Below are positions 36,408 through 47,708 of a stretch of DNA of 64,000 nt, piece by piece (position 1 is the first letter of the stretch; each line of letters opens with the position of its first letter). Source of the DNA: Blepharisma stoltei (lineage: Eukaryota; Ciliophora; Heterotrichea; Heterotrichida; Blepharismidae). The stretch spans positions 186,001-250,000 of the forward strand of contig CAJZBQ010000056.1 of NCBI GenBank assembly GCA_914767885.1, given 5' to 3'. The position numbers and the translations under genes are program-made. The notes under the pieces are model-generated. The model was not told where the DNA came from, searched no databases, and worked only from the letters and a program-made list of their open reading frames with translations.

Positions 36408-37522
36408 ATGGATACGCTATCAAGTGTATTTGTCAAAGCCAAAATCTTATTCTCAGACTGCCTCTACTTCGCAAGATCCACAAAATTTTTCCCTAACTCC
36501 CCCCCCCCTCCGTGAGCGAACAAAAAAAATTTTGTTCGCTTACGGAGGGGGGTTTATTTTTTTTTTTAAAAAAAAATTTATATATAAATTTTATAAAAAA
36601 TATTTTTTTCGAAATTTAAAAAAATCCTAATTTGCAAAAAATGGGAAGCAAATATTAATTTAATTTGCAAAATTTATGTTTTAAAACGCAATTTGTTTAA
36701 AATTAAACAGAATTAGCTCTAGATTTCATTATACTAATTATCACTTATATATCAAAATTTTTTTCCATTAAAATTTTTTCTATTAAAAAAATTTTTGTTC
36801 ACTCACGGAGGGTGGGTTTTTGGTCAAAAAATGGCGATTTTTCTAATGGTTTTGTTCGCTCACGGGGGGGGGGGGGGGGAGTAAAAGAAATCTCAAAGTT
36901 GCATGCTAAGCTCAGCACTGACTATCTGGCTAAATTGGCTCGATATGTCCCTCCAGATCAAGAAAATTTTAAAAATGTATCCCAGAAGCATAGATCTTTT
37001 TGTGAAGCTTTTTTAGCCTTTAATAACTGTATTACAGAGTCAGCAATTGCTGGGCATTATCAGCTTAAGCTTCTGACAACAGAAATTAAAAATTGTATTA
37101 AAAAAACTAATGAAAATAAAAAGCATATCAAGGAATTGTGCAAAATAAGCCAAGGTATAAAAGCTATCAATGAGCAGCCAGAAATGAGCGAAAATCAAAA
37201 TTTGTTAGAAAAAATCATGAATTCAGTTGTAGAAACCGTAGATATCATTGAAAAAAATACTTTGAGTGCAGTGAAAAATGCTACTGAAAATCACATGGCA
37301 AGTATCCAAAAATTGTTCAGGGCTGACTCCTATAAAAAATTTGAAAAAAACGATATCTGCATTAACCCTATAAGAATTCCCAATTCTTTTACATCTGAAA
37401 AATCTTCAAAAATTAATTCAAGATCCAAGTCATTCCATCAGCCTTTCTTAGCTGATTTTCCTCCACCAATATCTGAAGATCTCTCTCCATCTCGATCAAT
37501 CCCAAATGAAAGCACTCCTTAA
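36408..37522 (+). CDS. Helical protein of unknown function (5' end uncertain)
   Basis: The frame from 36884 is clear: a long helical region (NFKNVSQKHRSFCEAFLAF ... IKNCIKKTNENKKHIKELC) then a Ser/Pro-rich tail. After removal of MITE 36494-36881 it continues upstream into SYSQTASTSQDPQNFSLKE. That frame lacks an ATG. ATG 36408 is one base out of phase unless a 13-nt GT...AG segment (GTATTTGTCAAAG) is spliced. The helical bundle faintly recalls BAR/IMD-type domains; not assigned. Confidence 0.55.
36494..36881. mobile_element. C-run MITE (GAGCGAAC subtype)
   Basis: 388 bp, nearly identical to the copy at 2197-2584; a long G run at the right terminus. Confidence 0.9.
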
Positions 37523-37537
37523 CATAAATTATCATAA

Positions 37538-38287
37538 TTAATAAAAATTGCTAAAATCAAGACTAAAAGTCCTTCTTCCACTTCTTTTATATACTGGAGA
37601 AGGAGATCTATCAGATCCAAACGTAGATCCAAAATCATAAGTTCCTGGCCCAGGAGTTATCCCTCCACTTGAATGTTTCGTTGGACTTTTTCGTCCAAAT
37701 TCAATTGCAGTGTATCTTCCTGATTCCACTAAAGAATGATTAGGATCATAAGCCCCAGGTGGCGGATGCGCGATATTTGACCTTAAAATATTCCTTCCTT
37801 TAAAAGTGTATGATGGAGATTCCCCTACAAAAGATTTTATATCATAACTTCCTGGACCAGGGGTAGATAACCGTCTAGATTCATTTCTCACTGGAGTAAA
37901 AATTTTAGCTCCATTGTCACAGTTGTCAAAACAGCTGGGCAGCCTATATTTATTAGGAGATGGCGAGTCTTTTCCTTTTGGATTTGAAGGCTGCCACCGT
38001 TTTCCATAGCCAAATGTGGTAGTTCTTGATTTACCAATATGAGACTGAATATTTGCATATTCGGCACCTGTGAATTTTGGTGGTGGTTTAAATCTGTCTG
38101 CTTTGGAAAATGACCAATGTGATGACTCTTTCCCAATTAAACTATTACTTATTTGACTAGAAAATTGGGCAGTTGAGTGTAAAAGGCATTTAGTTTTTTT
38201 ATATGGGCTGGTACTTCGAGGTTTAGGAGGAGACCTGGAACGAGATGATGATTTTGATGTGGATTTTTGCGAGGAAGATTCTGCCAT
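37538..38287 (-). CDS. SHIPPO/STPGR-repeat axonemal protein (ODF3/STPG-like)
   Basis: 249 aa, no IES or intron. Ser/Arg-rich N-terminus, then repeats STPGPGSYDIKSF, PPPGAYDPNHS and TPGPGTYDFGS spaced 35-45 aa, the hallmark of sperm-tail PG-rich (SHIPPO) proteins. These bind ciliary or cortical microtubules. The final repeats are followed by Arg-rich SPSPVYKRSGRR. Intact without excision, so it would be readable in both nuclei. Confidence 0.85.
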   Translation of the reverse strand: MAESSSQKSTSKSSSRSRSPPKPRSTSPYKKTKCLLHSTAQFSSQISNSLIGKESSHWSFSKADRFKPPPKFTGAEYANIQSHIGKSRTTTFGYGKRWQPSNPKGKDSPSPNKYRLPSCFDNCDNGAKIFTPVRNESRRLSTPGPGSYDIKSFVGESPSYTFKGRNILRSNIAHPPPGAYDPNHSLVESGRYTAIEFGRKSPTKHSSGGITPGPGTYDFGSTFGSDRSPSPVYKRSGRRTFSLDFSNFY

Positions 38288-38493
38288 TAAATCAACTCTA
38301 ATTATATGAAATTATAAGCAAAATAATGTGGACATAGTGAAATATATAAATCAGAGATTTTTATTAAAAAGAAACTTATATTCAAATAATAAAAAAGTTA
38401 ATTCGCAACCCTTTTTAAATTAGATAGGGTTAACTGAACTTGCAAAATTATAAGAAGAGCAAAACAATAACATTTAGTATTTAAAAGAATTCA

Positions 38494-38824
38494 TAACTCC
38501 TCCCCCTCCGTGAGCGAACAAAAACCATTAGGAAAATCCCTATTTTTTTGCCTGGGCGAACAAAAATTTTTTATGAAAAAAAAAATTTGATATATAAGTG
38601 ATAATTATTATAATGAAATCTCAAGCTAGCTCTGTTTAATTTTAAACAAATTGCGTTTTAAAACATAAATTTTACAAATTAAATTAATATTTGCTTTCCA
38701 ATTTTTGCGAATTAGAATTTTTTTTAAATTTCAAAAACAAATTTTTCTATAAATAATTTTTTTTAAAAAAAATTAACCCCTCCGAGCGAACATGATTTTT
38801 TTGTTCATTCATGGGGGGGCGGAG
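38494..38824. mobile_element. Intergenic C-run MITE (331 bp, decayed)
   Basis: TAACTCCTCCCCCTCCGTGAGCG...GGGCGGAGTAA between two divergent genes; the right hairpin is mutated. Confidence 0.83.
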
Positions 38825-39008
38825 TAAGCAACTCTTACTGTGGAATATCAATTTTTTAAAATAATTTCATTTTAGAAAATTTCGTTGGAAAATATTTTCT
38901 AATAAAATATCATCTCATTGAAAATATTGCGAAAAATTACCATTGTAAATTGTTACTGGCAAATTATATATATAATAAATTTACAAAAGTTTTATTATAA
39001 TTAAAAAT

Positions 39009-39236
39009 ATGCTTGGAAGCACGTCAATGATGATGAGATGTCATGATTTAATGTTAGAAGATATAGAAAAAAAAGAGTGTAGGGAAAGAAGTGGGAGTTG
39101 TTCAGATGCAACTAGACTCGAAGTAGCCTACAATATTGCAAGATATACTAATACAGTTCAGGCTTTGTCTGAAATGGATACTACAAGTGAGAAGAAAAAC
39201 CAAAAATTCATTAGCTGCACTTGTGCAATTATGTAA
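39009..39236 (+). CDS. Small protein with C-terminal CaaX-type motif
   Basis: 75 aa, ending ISCTCAIM; CAIM fits a CaaX prenylation box. The body is charged and helical (RLEVAYNIARYTNTVQALSEMD). Could be a small prenylated membrane-associated protein. No homologue recognised; short length lowers confidence. Confidence 0.5.
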   Translation: MLGSTSMMMRCHDLMLEDIEKKECRERSGSCSDATRLEVAYNIARYTNTVQALSEMDTTSEKKNQKFISCTCAIM

Positions 39237-39914
39237 AAATTGTTTTATAAGTAATTAAAGCTTAAAATCCTTGGTAACTATTTTTAAGATGCTAGATATG
39301 ATATAATAAAAAGAGAGGACAAAAACTCTTAAAATGAGAAATAATTGTTATGCTAACGAATGTCTTATATAAATTATATGATTTTGTAATTGAAATGATC
39401 AAATTTTGAGGATTATTTTTAGCAGCTTTGCTTCAAATTTATATTAATTTGAAAGCTTAAAAGCGAAATAATTTTAAAAATTCTCTTCTTTGACCATTAT
39501 TAAATTCAAGATAAAATCTTAAAATATGAAACGTATTAGCAAAAATAGAATTATATAGATCTAAACAATTCTATTATAATCAGAGATATTTTAAAATAGC
39601 CTTTTAGGCTGCATTAAGAGGATTTTCTTTCATTGTCTATTTTATAAAGATTCAGCTCTTCGCTGAATATTTATTTTCAATAATAAGAATAAAGGAAAGT
39701 GATAATGCAGTGTAAGGCTGCTTATAAACTTCTGAAGAACAAAAACAAAAGAACTGAATTAAGAATTAGGAATATTAGTAAAATGAATTTTTTTCTAAAA
39801 ATCATAACTCCACATATAGATATTTAAGCCTATCTTTCCTTACATCTGCATATATCCAAAATAAATTGAGTTTATTCTCAATTAAATATCTTTCTTCATT
39901 CTAAAACTTCAAAA
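39237..39914. other. AT-rich intergenic region
   Basis: About 680 bp; no frame over 50 codons with TGA as Trp and no MITE terminus seen. Confidence 0.45.
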
Positions 39915-41591
39915 ATGGAACCCTTATTCGAAAATCACCAACTAAACAACCGCCCTAACAGTGCAAAATACCCAGACCTCAAAGCATGACGAAATTTTCG
40001 TTCACGTCCTTTCACAGCCGTAAATAAAAATCTTGCAGCTCTTCCTTCACGTAATAAATCAAAGGCAGATCCTTCAAAATCCAAATCGAAAAACGTTGCC
40101 TACTCTCGTGAAGAACTTTATGACCGTGCCATGGAATTTAAAACACAAATGAACCTCTACAGAGAAGAAAATCTCAAGCTAAAAACCAAAATAAAAATCC
40201 TTGAAAAAGAAAATCGCAAAGAAGACGAAGAAAACGAAAAAGGAAGCTTACTGCACCACTTAAAAAACCAGCTAAAAGATGCCCAAAAACAAATAGAAAA
40301 CAAAGATTTAGAGATTTCTGAGCTGAAAAAAGCTTCCAGGGCCACAAGAATACAGGAAATGGAGGTGGAAATAAAAATGTATATTGATGAGTGCACAAGG
40401 CTGAAAAGGATGCTAGAAGAAGCACTCAGCCAGCTGAGTATGGGGGTGGTCTCACAAGATTTGCAGGAAAAATACTTGCAGCAGTGCATACAAATAAAAA
40501 AATTAAAACAGGAAATTTATGATATGAATATGTTTGGGGATGAAAAAACATTAGACAGTAAAGGGAAGAAAAAAAGAGATGGGCTGCTGCTAAAAATGAA
40601 ACAGACTATATTGGAAACTCGGGACGAAAATGAAAAAATCAAGGCGGAAAATATGATTTTGGCTGGACAATTGAAAATGATGAGGGAGCAGTTTAAGTGC
40701 CCAAATTGCCAATTTTGTGGGGCTGAAGAAAATAATAGAGACATCAATATTTTGATATGAGAAATATGGCAAGCTATAGAACACAGAAGAATAAACTTAG
40801 AAAAAGCATGGGAGCTATTAGAAATTGCTAATGTTGATATTAACGTCGATACCTTAAACGAAGCTTTAGAAAAAATTGGCTTGTATTTTACCATTCAAGA
40901 GCTCCAGCTCTTTCACAGTGCTTTTCAAAATTCCCAAAAAATCTCTTATGACTCTTTTGTGTCAACGTTAACAAAGCTAAAACCTACAGAACTCATCACA
41001 TATGAACAAATAAAAGATACAATAACCCATCTCAGCTACCGTCTACAAGTAAAAAGATGGACAACTGAACAAGTTCCCCATATTTTTTTCCAAGAATCCC
41101 GATATTATACACAATCAGAATTTTCTCAATTATTACAACAAGAGCCTGTGATTTTTGACATAACCCAAGCTGAGCTTTTCAGTAGATTTGTATTTGGCTG
41201 CTCAGCAAGTCTCCCCTGTGAAGAATGTATAGCTAGGCTGTTTGATATTTTGGAGCCTTGGGAAGTTTTAAGTGAGGCTAAAGAATATGAATATGACAGT
41301 GAGCTGAGAAATGTATTAGGAAAGTATGGGATTGAGCTAGAAAAGGTATGTAAAGAAATGGATAAGGAGAATACAGGGATTATTAATTTAAAGCAGCTAG
41401 AAGAAGCATTGGGAAAAGTTGGGGCTAAAATGAGTCCTAATATTTTTTCATATCTGAGGCTTCTTTTTTATACGGACCAGTACAAGTTTGATACGGTGCC
41501 TTATATGAATTTTTTAAGTGCTTATTGTGATATTAGCTATTATTTAAGAGGAGAAAATACAATGGAAGGCAGTGGAATAAGGTGGAGATAA
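39915..41591 (+). CDS. Coiled-coil protein with C-terminal EF-hand-like module
   Basis: 558 aa, uninterrupted if TGA at 39987 and 40758 are Trp. After a basic start, YSREELYDRAMEFKTQMNLY opens a coiled coil (residues ~75-260). A CPNCQFCG Cys pair follows, then a helical region and an EF-hand-like pair (VCKEMDKENTGIINLKQLEEA). This layout resembles IQ/coiled-coil ciliary proteins, but no specific family is certain. Confidence 0.72.
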
Positions 41592-41677
41592 AGGTTTATT
41601 GGATCTTGCAGGGAGCTTTTCTAAGTTTTTACTTTCTTAAGATTTATTGTGATATTAAAGACTAATTTTCATAACTA

Positions 41678-42076
41678 TTATAACTTATATTCTTTTAGCC
41701 GGGACCTTAAATCTTCAGGCAAATTTTTAATGCCTCTTTCATCCCAAATCTCAGCTAGCATCTCAATGCTGTCTTCATCTCCTATATTTAAAGCATTTTC
41801 AGTTAAATCCACAAGCCAGTGAATATTATTTTCTTCGTGTGCTTTTTGAATATTTCCTTTAAGAGACAGACTGTCTCCATCTATTCCACCAATAAAGGTG
41901 ATATCGTTCATTTTTTCTTCATTTACGTCGTCACTTAAGACTTTTTCTAATTTTTGGTAAAGCTTGTCCATGTCAAAATCATAGACATCGATTGGGCGCA
42001 TTTTTTCGCCTTTTCCTATATAGTTGTTTTGCTCGCCACTATTAAATGGCTTCATGATTCGGTTTCCGATAAACAT
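41678..42076 (-). CDS. Small acidic protein, unknown function
   Basis: 132 aa, MFIGNRIMKPFNSGEQNN...; acidic and helical, with no membrane segment or known motif. Its ATG is only 36 bp downstream of the stop of the previous minus-strand gene, so the promoter must be very short or overlapping. Confidence 0.55.
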   Translation of the reverse strand: MFIGNRIMKPFNSGEQNNYIGKGEKMRPIDVYDFDMDKLYQKLEKVLSDDVNEEKMNDITFIGGIDGDSLSLKGNIQKAHEENNIHWLVDLTENALNIGDEDSIEMLAEIWDERGIKNLPEDLRSRLKEYKL

Positions 42077-42112
42077 GCGTAAAATATAGAGTTTTAATGG
42101 TAAAAAATATTT

Positions 42113-44535
42113 CTAACTCTCCCCCCTCTGTGAGCGAAACAAAACTATTGGAAAACCCCTATTTTTTGGGTAAAACCCAGCAAACAAATTTGCTAACATA
42201 AAAATGTTTTATGACACAAATTAAATTAATATTTGCTTCCGATTTTTCAAAAAATGGATTTTTTTTAATTTCCAAAAATAATTACTTTAAAATTTATATA
42301 TAAATTTTTAAAAAAAAATTAGTACTCCAAGATCGAACAAAATATTTTTGATCGCTCACGGAGGGGGGAGTAAGATACATAATAGATTTCCTTACTATTT
42401 ATGCATAAAAAAATATGTATAAATTGCCTTAACAATTTTAATAAAATCCTTCTTTTGACTGGTGTCATTAAAATCTGTTCTCTCCAGCGTCTGTTCATAA
42501 CCCTTACAACAAGCCCAAAATTTTCTTCCAGTTTTTTACAAGGTAAAAGCGTTTGTGAGCTTACCCTCTGCTGAAGATAATTCAGTATATCAAGCTGTTC
42601 AAGAACTGTATACTGCAATGGATGATTTTCATTATATAAAAGATAATAATGATCTCTTAGGAGCTTAATCATCGCCACTACAGGCTCAGCTTTGACAAAT
42701 TGATAATGTGAGAGGCTGCGCAAGACTAATATCATTTTTTGGGCATTTCTGAGATCTGCTAAAAGAAATCGGTAACCTAAAGCAAGATTTTTGACGGTTT
42801 TTAGGTTTACAGGCCACTTTAAGCAGAAAATAAAGTAGGCGCACATTAAAAATAGTAGGATAATTAATGCAGCTACATTAACTGCGACAAGGATGGAGAC
42901 CATATTTTCGTCCACAAGAGCTTCAGCTTTATAATGGGCTGCTTTTAGATATCCTAAAAACATGTTTGCACATATAGTTCATAGACCAACTGCAAATAGG
43001 TAGCTTGATGATAAGCATCTATAAGCAGGGAAAATAGTTAAATATATAGAAAATCCAAATAGTTGTAGAGTAAGTATAGCTCTTTCCCTTGAATAGACCG
43101 ATAACGGGATAAAGCCAGCTCGTTATTGGGCTATTCAAGGGAAAGTCCTATACTAGCATTTTGACTTCTTGGTTGGTGTTTAGTAGCCCATGCACAAGAA
43201 CTAATGAGAGTACGAAAAATTCATAGACAGATTTGTGGTAAATTCTGAATTTAGTTTTTCTATATGATGAAAATAAATAATATTTTTCACTCAACCATGA
43301 GTGAGAAATCTGCAGGACATATTCCATTTCTTTTTGCTTTATAAAATCCTCACTCCCCAATTTTAAATCGGAACAATTTTTTTCAAAGAGGAAAATTTTA
43401 TGGATGAAAATACTAATTTTTAAAAATTAGTTTTAACCTAATTTAATAGAAAAAATATAATTTAAAAGTTTTTACTCTGAATCGATTAATTACTTTATTT
43501 AATTCTTCATAAAACAAATTAAAATTTAAGAATTCAATTTATATTTTTAATTTTAAAAAAAAACTAAAAAATTATAATTAAAATACTTATTTTATAAAAT
43601 TAGTTTTGACCTAATTTAATAAAAAAGTGCAAGTAGAATACTATTTAAACAGTTTTCATATTGAATCGATTAATCTTTTTAATTATTTCTGCATAAAATT
43701 TCAAATTATTGTGGTCAAATCATATTTTTTTAAATTAACCACCTTTAAATTGAAACGGGAATTTTTGTTCCAATTAAAGGGAGGGAGAGTCATGAGCCTC
43801 TGGATCATCAGTGATAATATTTTTTCTAGCCACTAATATTACATAAATTGGCATCCCAATTAAATACAAAAACATGATAATAAAGCTTATCACACTTGTT
43901 GTAGCCTGAGCGCCAAGATCATCTCAACAGTTATCATACCTACATATAGCAATTGGTAAAAGTCCAAGTGCAATCGGTAAATAAAATAAATGAGCGATTT
44001 CCAAGTAATATCGCTCAAATCTTAGCCTTCAAAGCACTGATAACGGCATAATGAATCTTCCAAATATATAAACCGCAATTACAACGCTTGCAAAAATAAT
44101 TCAACTTGACGAGTACATGATTCTTGCAAAGTTGTCTTTCATTATATACCATGAGTATAGTAACGAATGACCTTGAAAATATTTTTATTGACTAAAAAAA
44201 ATCAATGAATTTGATATTTTTAATGGGAAATAGGGTAATCATAGCTAATGCTGAGCTATATCATCATAAAACAAAGTCCCAAAATCAGCTGCAAAAATTA
44301 TCGATATTCCGCTTTCGTGTATCATTCCTCTTCATCTGACAGGCCAAGTCTCATAATTTGCAGCAAACGTAAAAACGAAAAGCTGCGAAATCCTCAACAA
44401 TATTATCAATTTTTCAAACCAAAAGCTTGAGATCGCTAAACTCTTATACCAAGCTTTAGTTTGGCCTAAGTTAAATAGCATTTCAAATATTTCAAGTGCC
44501 TCTTTATCAGCAGCTTTAATTGAATTCGATTTCAT
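42113..44535 (-). CDS. Multi-pass membrane protein, ciliate family
   Basis: 527 aa after removing four IESs; divisible by three. Starts MKSNSIKAADKEALEIF, then LFNLGQTKAWYKSLAISSFW and LRISQLFVFTFAANYETWPVRW. There are about eight hydrophobic segments (SWIIFASVVIAVYIFGRF, IAHLFYLPIALGLLPIAIC, VISFIIMFLYLIGMPIYVI, FFVLSLVLVHGLL, SILVAVNVAALIILLFLMCAYFIFC). These resemble the C-terminal membrane half of large Cys-rich ciliate receptors, so the N-terminal Cys-rich part may be missing or upstream. The TAG stop is completed only after IES removal. Confidence 0.72.
42114..42370. mobile_element. Decayed C-run MITE splitting a stop codon
   Basis: 257 bp. On the minus strand excision gives YYVS followed by TAG; uncut, the frame reads through into the element. 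Confidence 0.8.
43077..43152. other. 76-bp palindromic IES
   Basis: CTTTCCCTTGAATAG...CTATTCAAGGGAAAG; TA-bounded; joins EVKMLV to LTLQLFGF. Confidence 0.85.
43350..43789. mobile_element. 440-bp C-run IES flanked by TCA
   Basis: TCACTCCCCAATTTTAAATCGGAAC ... AATTAAAGGGAGGGAGAGTCA. Removing it with one TCA copy joins TDDPEAH to EDFIKQKEM in frame. No TA at the junction. Confidence 0.83.
44182..44247. other. 66-bp IES
   Basis: TA-bounded; joins DDIAQH to YFQGHSLLY. Confidence 0.82.
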
Positions 44536-44684
44536 AATTATTCTCTCATTAAAATGAATATAAATTATTATTCATTATATAAAATTATGATTATTTCGAT
44601 TATAAATAGGATAAAAATATTATGAACCGAGTACCACTTCTTTGGGTCATCTGGAAAAAAAGGTAGGTTTTTCTTGCTGCCTTT

Positions 44685-44880
44685 TTACCGTCAAAATGAT
44701 GGAGGGTTTTTAGTGTTTTTTCATGATAAATAAACAACATTTGTTTTCAAAAAGTACAGGGGAAAAAAATTAACAGTGTTTTTCCTCGATTTTACAGGAA
44801 AAAACCACCTTTTTTTTGAAAAATTAACAGTGTTTTTCCTCGATTTTACAGGAAAAAACCACCTTTTTGAAAAGTATTTA
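44685..44880. repeat. Tandem and inverted repeat block
   Basis: A ~57-bp unit (AACAGTGTTTTTCCTCGATTTTACAGGAAAAAACCACC) occurs twice in tandem near 44770-44870, preceded by a partly inverted copy. Possibly an intergenic IES; no TA pair can be assigned. Confidence 0.5.
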
Positions 44881-44979
44881 TAAGGATCTAATTATTTATC
44901 TGGATATTTAGCCTTAAGATCTAATATATAAAGAAGACGTGCTGCAATCTTAATTCTAGACTTTAAAATGTAAGCCAAA

Positions 44980-46034
44980 TGAAGAAAGAAATTGCTTATT
45001 GTATCTTTAACCAATATATTTTTTTGAACGTCAAATGTTTTTTTATCTAAAAAGATGACCCACTTCTTTCAACTCGCAAACTAGTTTTAGAAGCGCTTGA
45101 TAGAAGTAGCGTAACTCGGTTTCCAATTAAAGCTATGTATAATTCATTATTAGGAGGAATTATCAATGATCATGCCTTAATGAGCATCCCTATTGATGAC
45201 CATATGGCACACAGAGGACACTCTGTATTTGACACTTTATCTGTAATTAACGGGAGAGCTTTTATTTTGCAAAGCCATTTGGATAGGCTTTTAAAGTCAG
45301 CAAGTCAAGCCAGAATTGAACTACCATTTGAAAGGCAAAAAATTGCAGAAATTTTAAAGCAGCTTGCCGCTTCTACAGGGCTGCAATGCTGCAAAATCAG
45401 ATATTGGCTATCTACAGGGCCAGGAAGTATCGAGGTTTTCCCATTGCCAGGGATGTCTGCATTTTATGCAATTGCTTTTGAAGGAGATGCAAGGGCAGGA
45501 AACACTGATATCCAAAAAGAATTTACATCCTCTGTGCCGCTAAAGCCTAAGCTTTTAGCCACAATGAAATCAACAAATTATTTACTTAACGCTCTATGTG
45601 CAATGGAATCACAAGACCAAGGAGGTCATTTTGGGATTATGGTAAATGAGGCAGGATTTATTGCAGAAGGGCCAGTCGCTAACCTTTCTTTTATATTGCC
45701 TGGCAGAAGATTTGTGACGCCTCCTTATGATGATATTCTTAGAGGGACAACTTCGCTTTGTGTAGTAAATAATGCAAAAGAGCTCTTAAATAAAGGAATT
45801 TTGGCATCAGTTGAACAGAGGAATATTCATATTGATGAGGCTAAGACTTGTGAAGAAATGTTTTACTCCAGTGGGGATACTATACACCCAGTATTAGAAT
45901 GGGATGGGAAGAAAATTGGAAGTGGCGTAAGAGGGCCCATTTCTCAGCTGTTTATTGATGCCCATTTGCGGAACTTTGAAAATCCTGCCCTCTGTGAAGA
46001 AATCCCTTATAATTTATATAAAAACGATTTATAA
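44980..46034 (+). CDS. Class-IV PLP aminotransferase (D-amino-acid transaminase/ADC-lyase-like)
   Basis: The core from 45135 is 299 aa and closely follows the plant-type D-amino-acid transaminase/ADC-lyase-like group: GGIINDHALMSIPIDDHM, HRGHSVFDTL, HLDRLLKSA, PLP Lys in LLATMKSTNYLLNA, NEAGFIAEGPVANLSFI, TPPYDDILRGTT. It uses pyridoxal phosphate on amino-acid or aminodeoxychorismate substrates; which one cannot be told. In frame upstream, DPLLSTRKLVLEALDRSS matches the family's N-terminal extension but lacks an ATG. ATG 44980 connects if an 18-nt GT...AG segment is spliced, so the first ~25 residues are uncertain. Confidence 0.78.
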
Positions 46035-46066
46035 CTTAAAAATTTTTTTTAGATTTGCGATAAAAT

Positions 46067-46746
46067 ATGTATAAGACATTCGACAATACCGAAGCTTTAG
46101 ACTTTAAAAAAGACTTAAAATTCAAAGAGCTTGCAATTTATGCTAAAAAGCCTGGGACTTCTAGATGATTTCATAATTACTCTGGGGTTCCAATTTCAAC
46201 ACTTATGAATTCTTATAAACCGACTCTTCCAAATACGCCTTATATTAAAACACATAGGACTAATCATTCTTGCGACGTTGTTTCCCCTACAAATAATAAT
46301 ACAACACACAATTTTACGCAAATAGCTGAAAATAAAATTTTTTTTATTTTTTTTTAAAAAAATTTTTAATATTTATTTTTAGAATTTTTTTTAAAACCCA
46401 AAATAAATTAAAGGACTTAATTGGAAAAAATCATTATGAAGACACGGGGCACTGCTATAAATTAACTCCGAAAAGCTCAAAATTGAAAGTAGAAGATGCA
46501 TTAAATTATTTAAAATTACGAGAAATTGGATGCAGTAAGCAAGAAGCTATCACATTTTGTAGCAGAGATAGGTGCACACATTCAGTGGCTGAATTTGAGC
46601 TTCCGGCACGGTTAAGAAGGAATCATAGCTCAGCAGCTATTGTGAGTCAAGAGAATACAAAGTATAAGATTTTTAAATCAAAGATGGAATCAGAAGGTTT
46701 TGATACAGTTAACCAAGCAATTACTAATTATATTATATTAATGTAA
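46067..46746 (+). CDS. Unknown protein (one IES)
   Basis: 202 aa after removal of 46333-46403; divisible by three. TGA at 46172 is Trp. Starts MYKTFDNTEALDFKK, with a Tyr/Pro/His-rich middle and helical C-terminal half (VEDALNYLKLREIGCSKQEAI). No family recognised; similar small proteins occur among ciliary microtubule-associated proteins, but this is speculation. Confidence 0.6.
46333..46403. other. 71-bp IES
   Basis: TA-bounded, almost pure A/T; joins IAENK to LKDLIGKN. Confidence 0.82.
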
Positions 46747-46865
46747 ATAAAGAAATAGGTATGAAAATTACTAAAATTTTAAATAATAATGACGATTTTT
46801 TATAGGAAAATTAATTAGTTTTAATAGAATATTTAATTACACATCGATATGAACCAGAACCATAT

Positions 46866-47675
46866 ATGAATTCTTTTTTAGAAGAAAAATATCAAAAAAA
46901 TAGCTCAGAAATAGTAAAAAAAGAATATGTTGAAACTGAACCTCCAGTATTAGAAACAGAAGAAAATATAAATGAAGAAAATAAATATGACTACAAATCA
47001 TCATTTAAAACACTATTAGAAAGAATAATAAACACCAAGCTTGTAGATGATGAGAATTCATCATCAAGAACCCCTTCAAATCTGCAATCCCCTACCGATT
47101 TCACACACAAAGGGCCATTTATCAGATTTTCCTCAATTATATCCCCAAAATATGAACCTAGAAAATTCCGGCCTGAAAGTCTATCTCTACAGACAAATCC
47201 CCAAACTTCTCCAGCAAGTCCTATTCTAAAAAGCGTAGACACTACTTCCCCCACAAAAAATGACCCCATAACTTCAAAAGAGCTTAAATTAAAACAGTCC
47301 AGAAAAGATTTTTTAATAATGAGAGCCCTTGAAGAAAAAATCAAAAAAAATATAATCAACGCCAAATACGAGCTTTATGAAAAACTCAGCCGAAAAGCCA
47401 CACAAAATGCAGTTTTATTCAAAAAAAAGCAGCTGAAAAAGCAAAAAATGGACGAGGAGCAGAAAAAAGAATTAGAAAATAACTATGAAGAAATTAAAGA
47501 AAAGCTAGAAAAAGCAAAACAAGAGAGGATAAAAATAAAAGAAGAAAAAAAATTGAAAACCAAAGAATATAATAAAAAACACGATAAAAGAGTCGAAGAA
47601 TTGAAAATAAACAAAAATATCGATTTAGAGCGGAGAACGAGCATAATGATACAAAGAGTGCAAACCAGACGATAA
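46866..47675 (+). CDS. Lys/Glu-rich coiled-coil protein
   Basis: 269 aa, uninterrupted. Acidic N-terminus, Ser/Pro/Thr-rich middle (SPASPILKSVDTTSPTKN), C-terminal ~110 aa a very basic coiled coil (KKKQLKKQKMDEEQKKELE). Likely cytoskeletal or nuclear; family unknown. Confidence 0.62.
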   Translation: MNSFLEEKYQKNSSEIVKKEYVETEPPVLETEENINEENKYDYKSSFKTLLERIINTKLVDDENSSSRTPSNLQSPTDFTHKGPFIRFSSIISPKYEPRKFRPESLSLQTNPQTSPASPILKSVDTTSPTKNDPITSKELKLKQSRKDFLIMRALEEKIKKNIINAKYELYEKLSRKATQNAVLFKKKQLKKQKMDEEQKKELENNYEEIKEKLEKAKQERIKIKEEKKLKTKEYNKKHDKRVEELKINKNIDLERRTSIMIQRVQTRR

Positions 47676-47708
47676 CAATTATATATAATTATAATTTTTC
47701 AAATGCTT

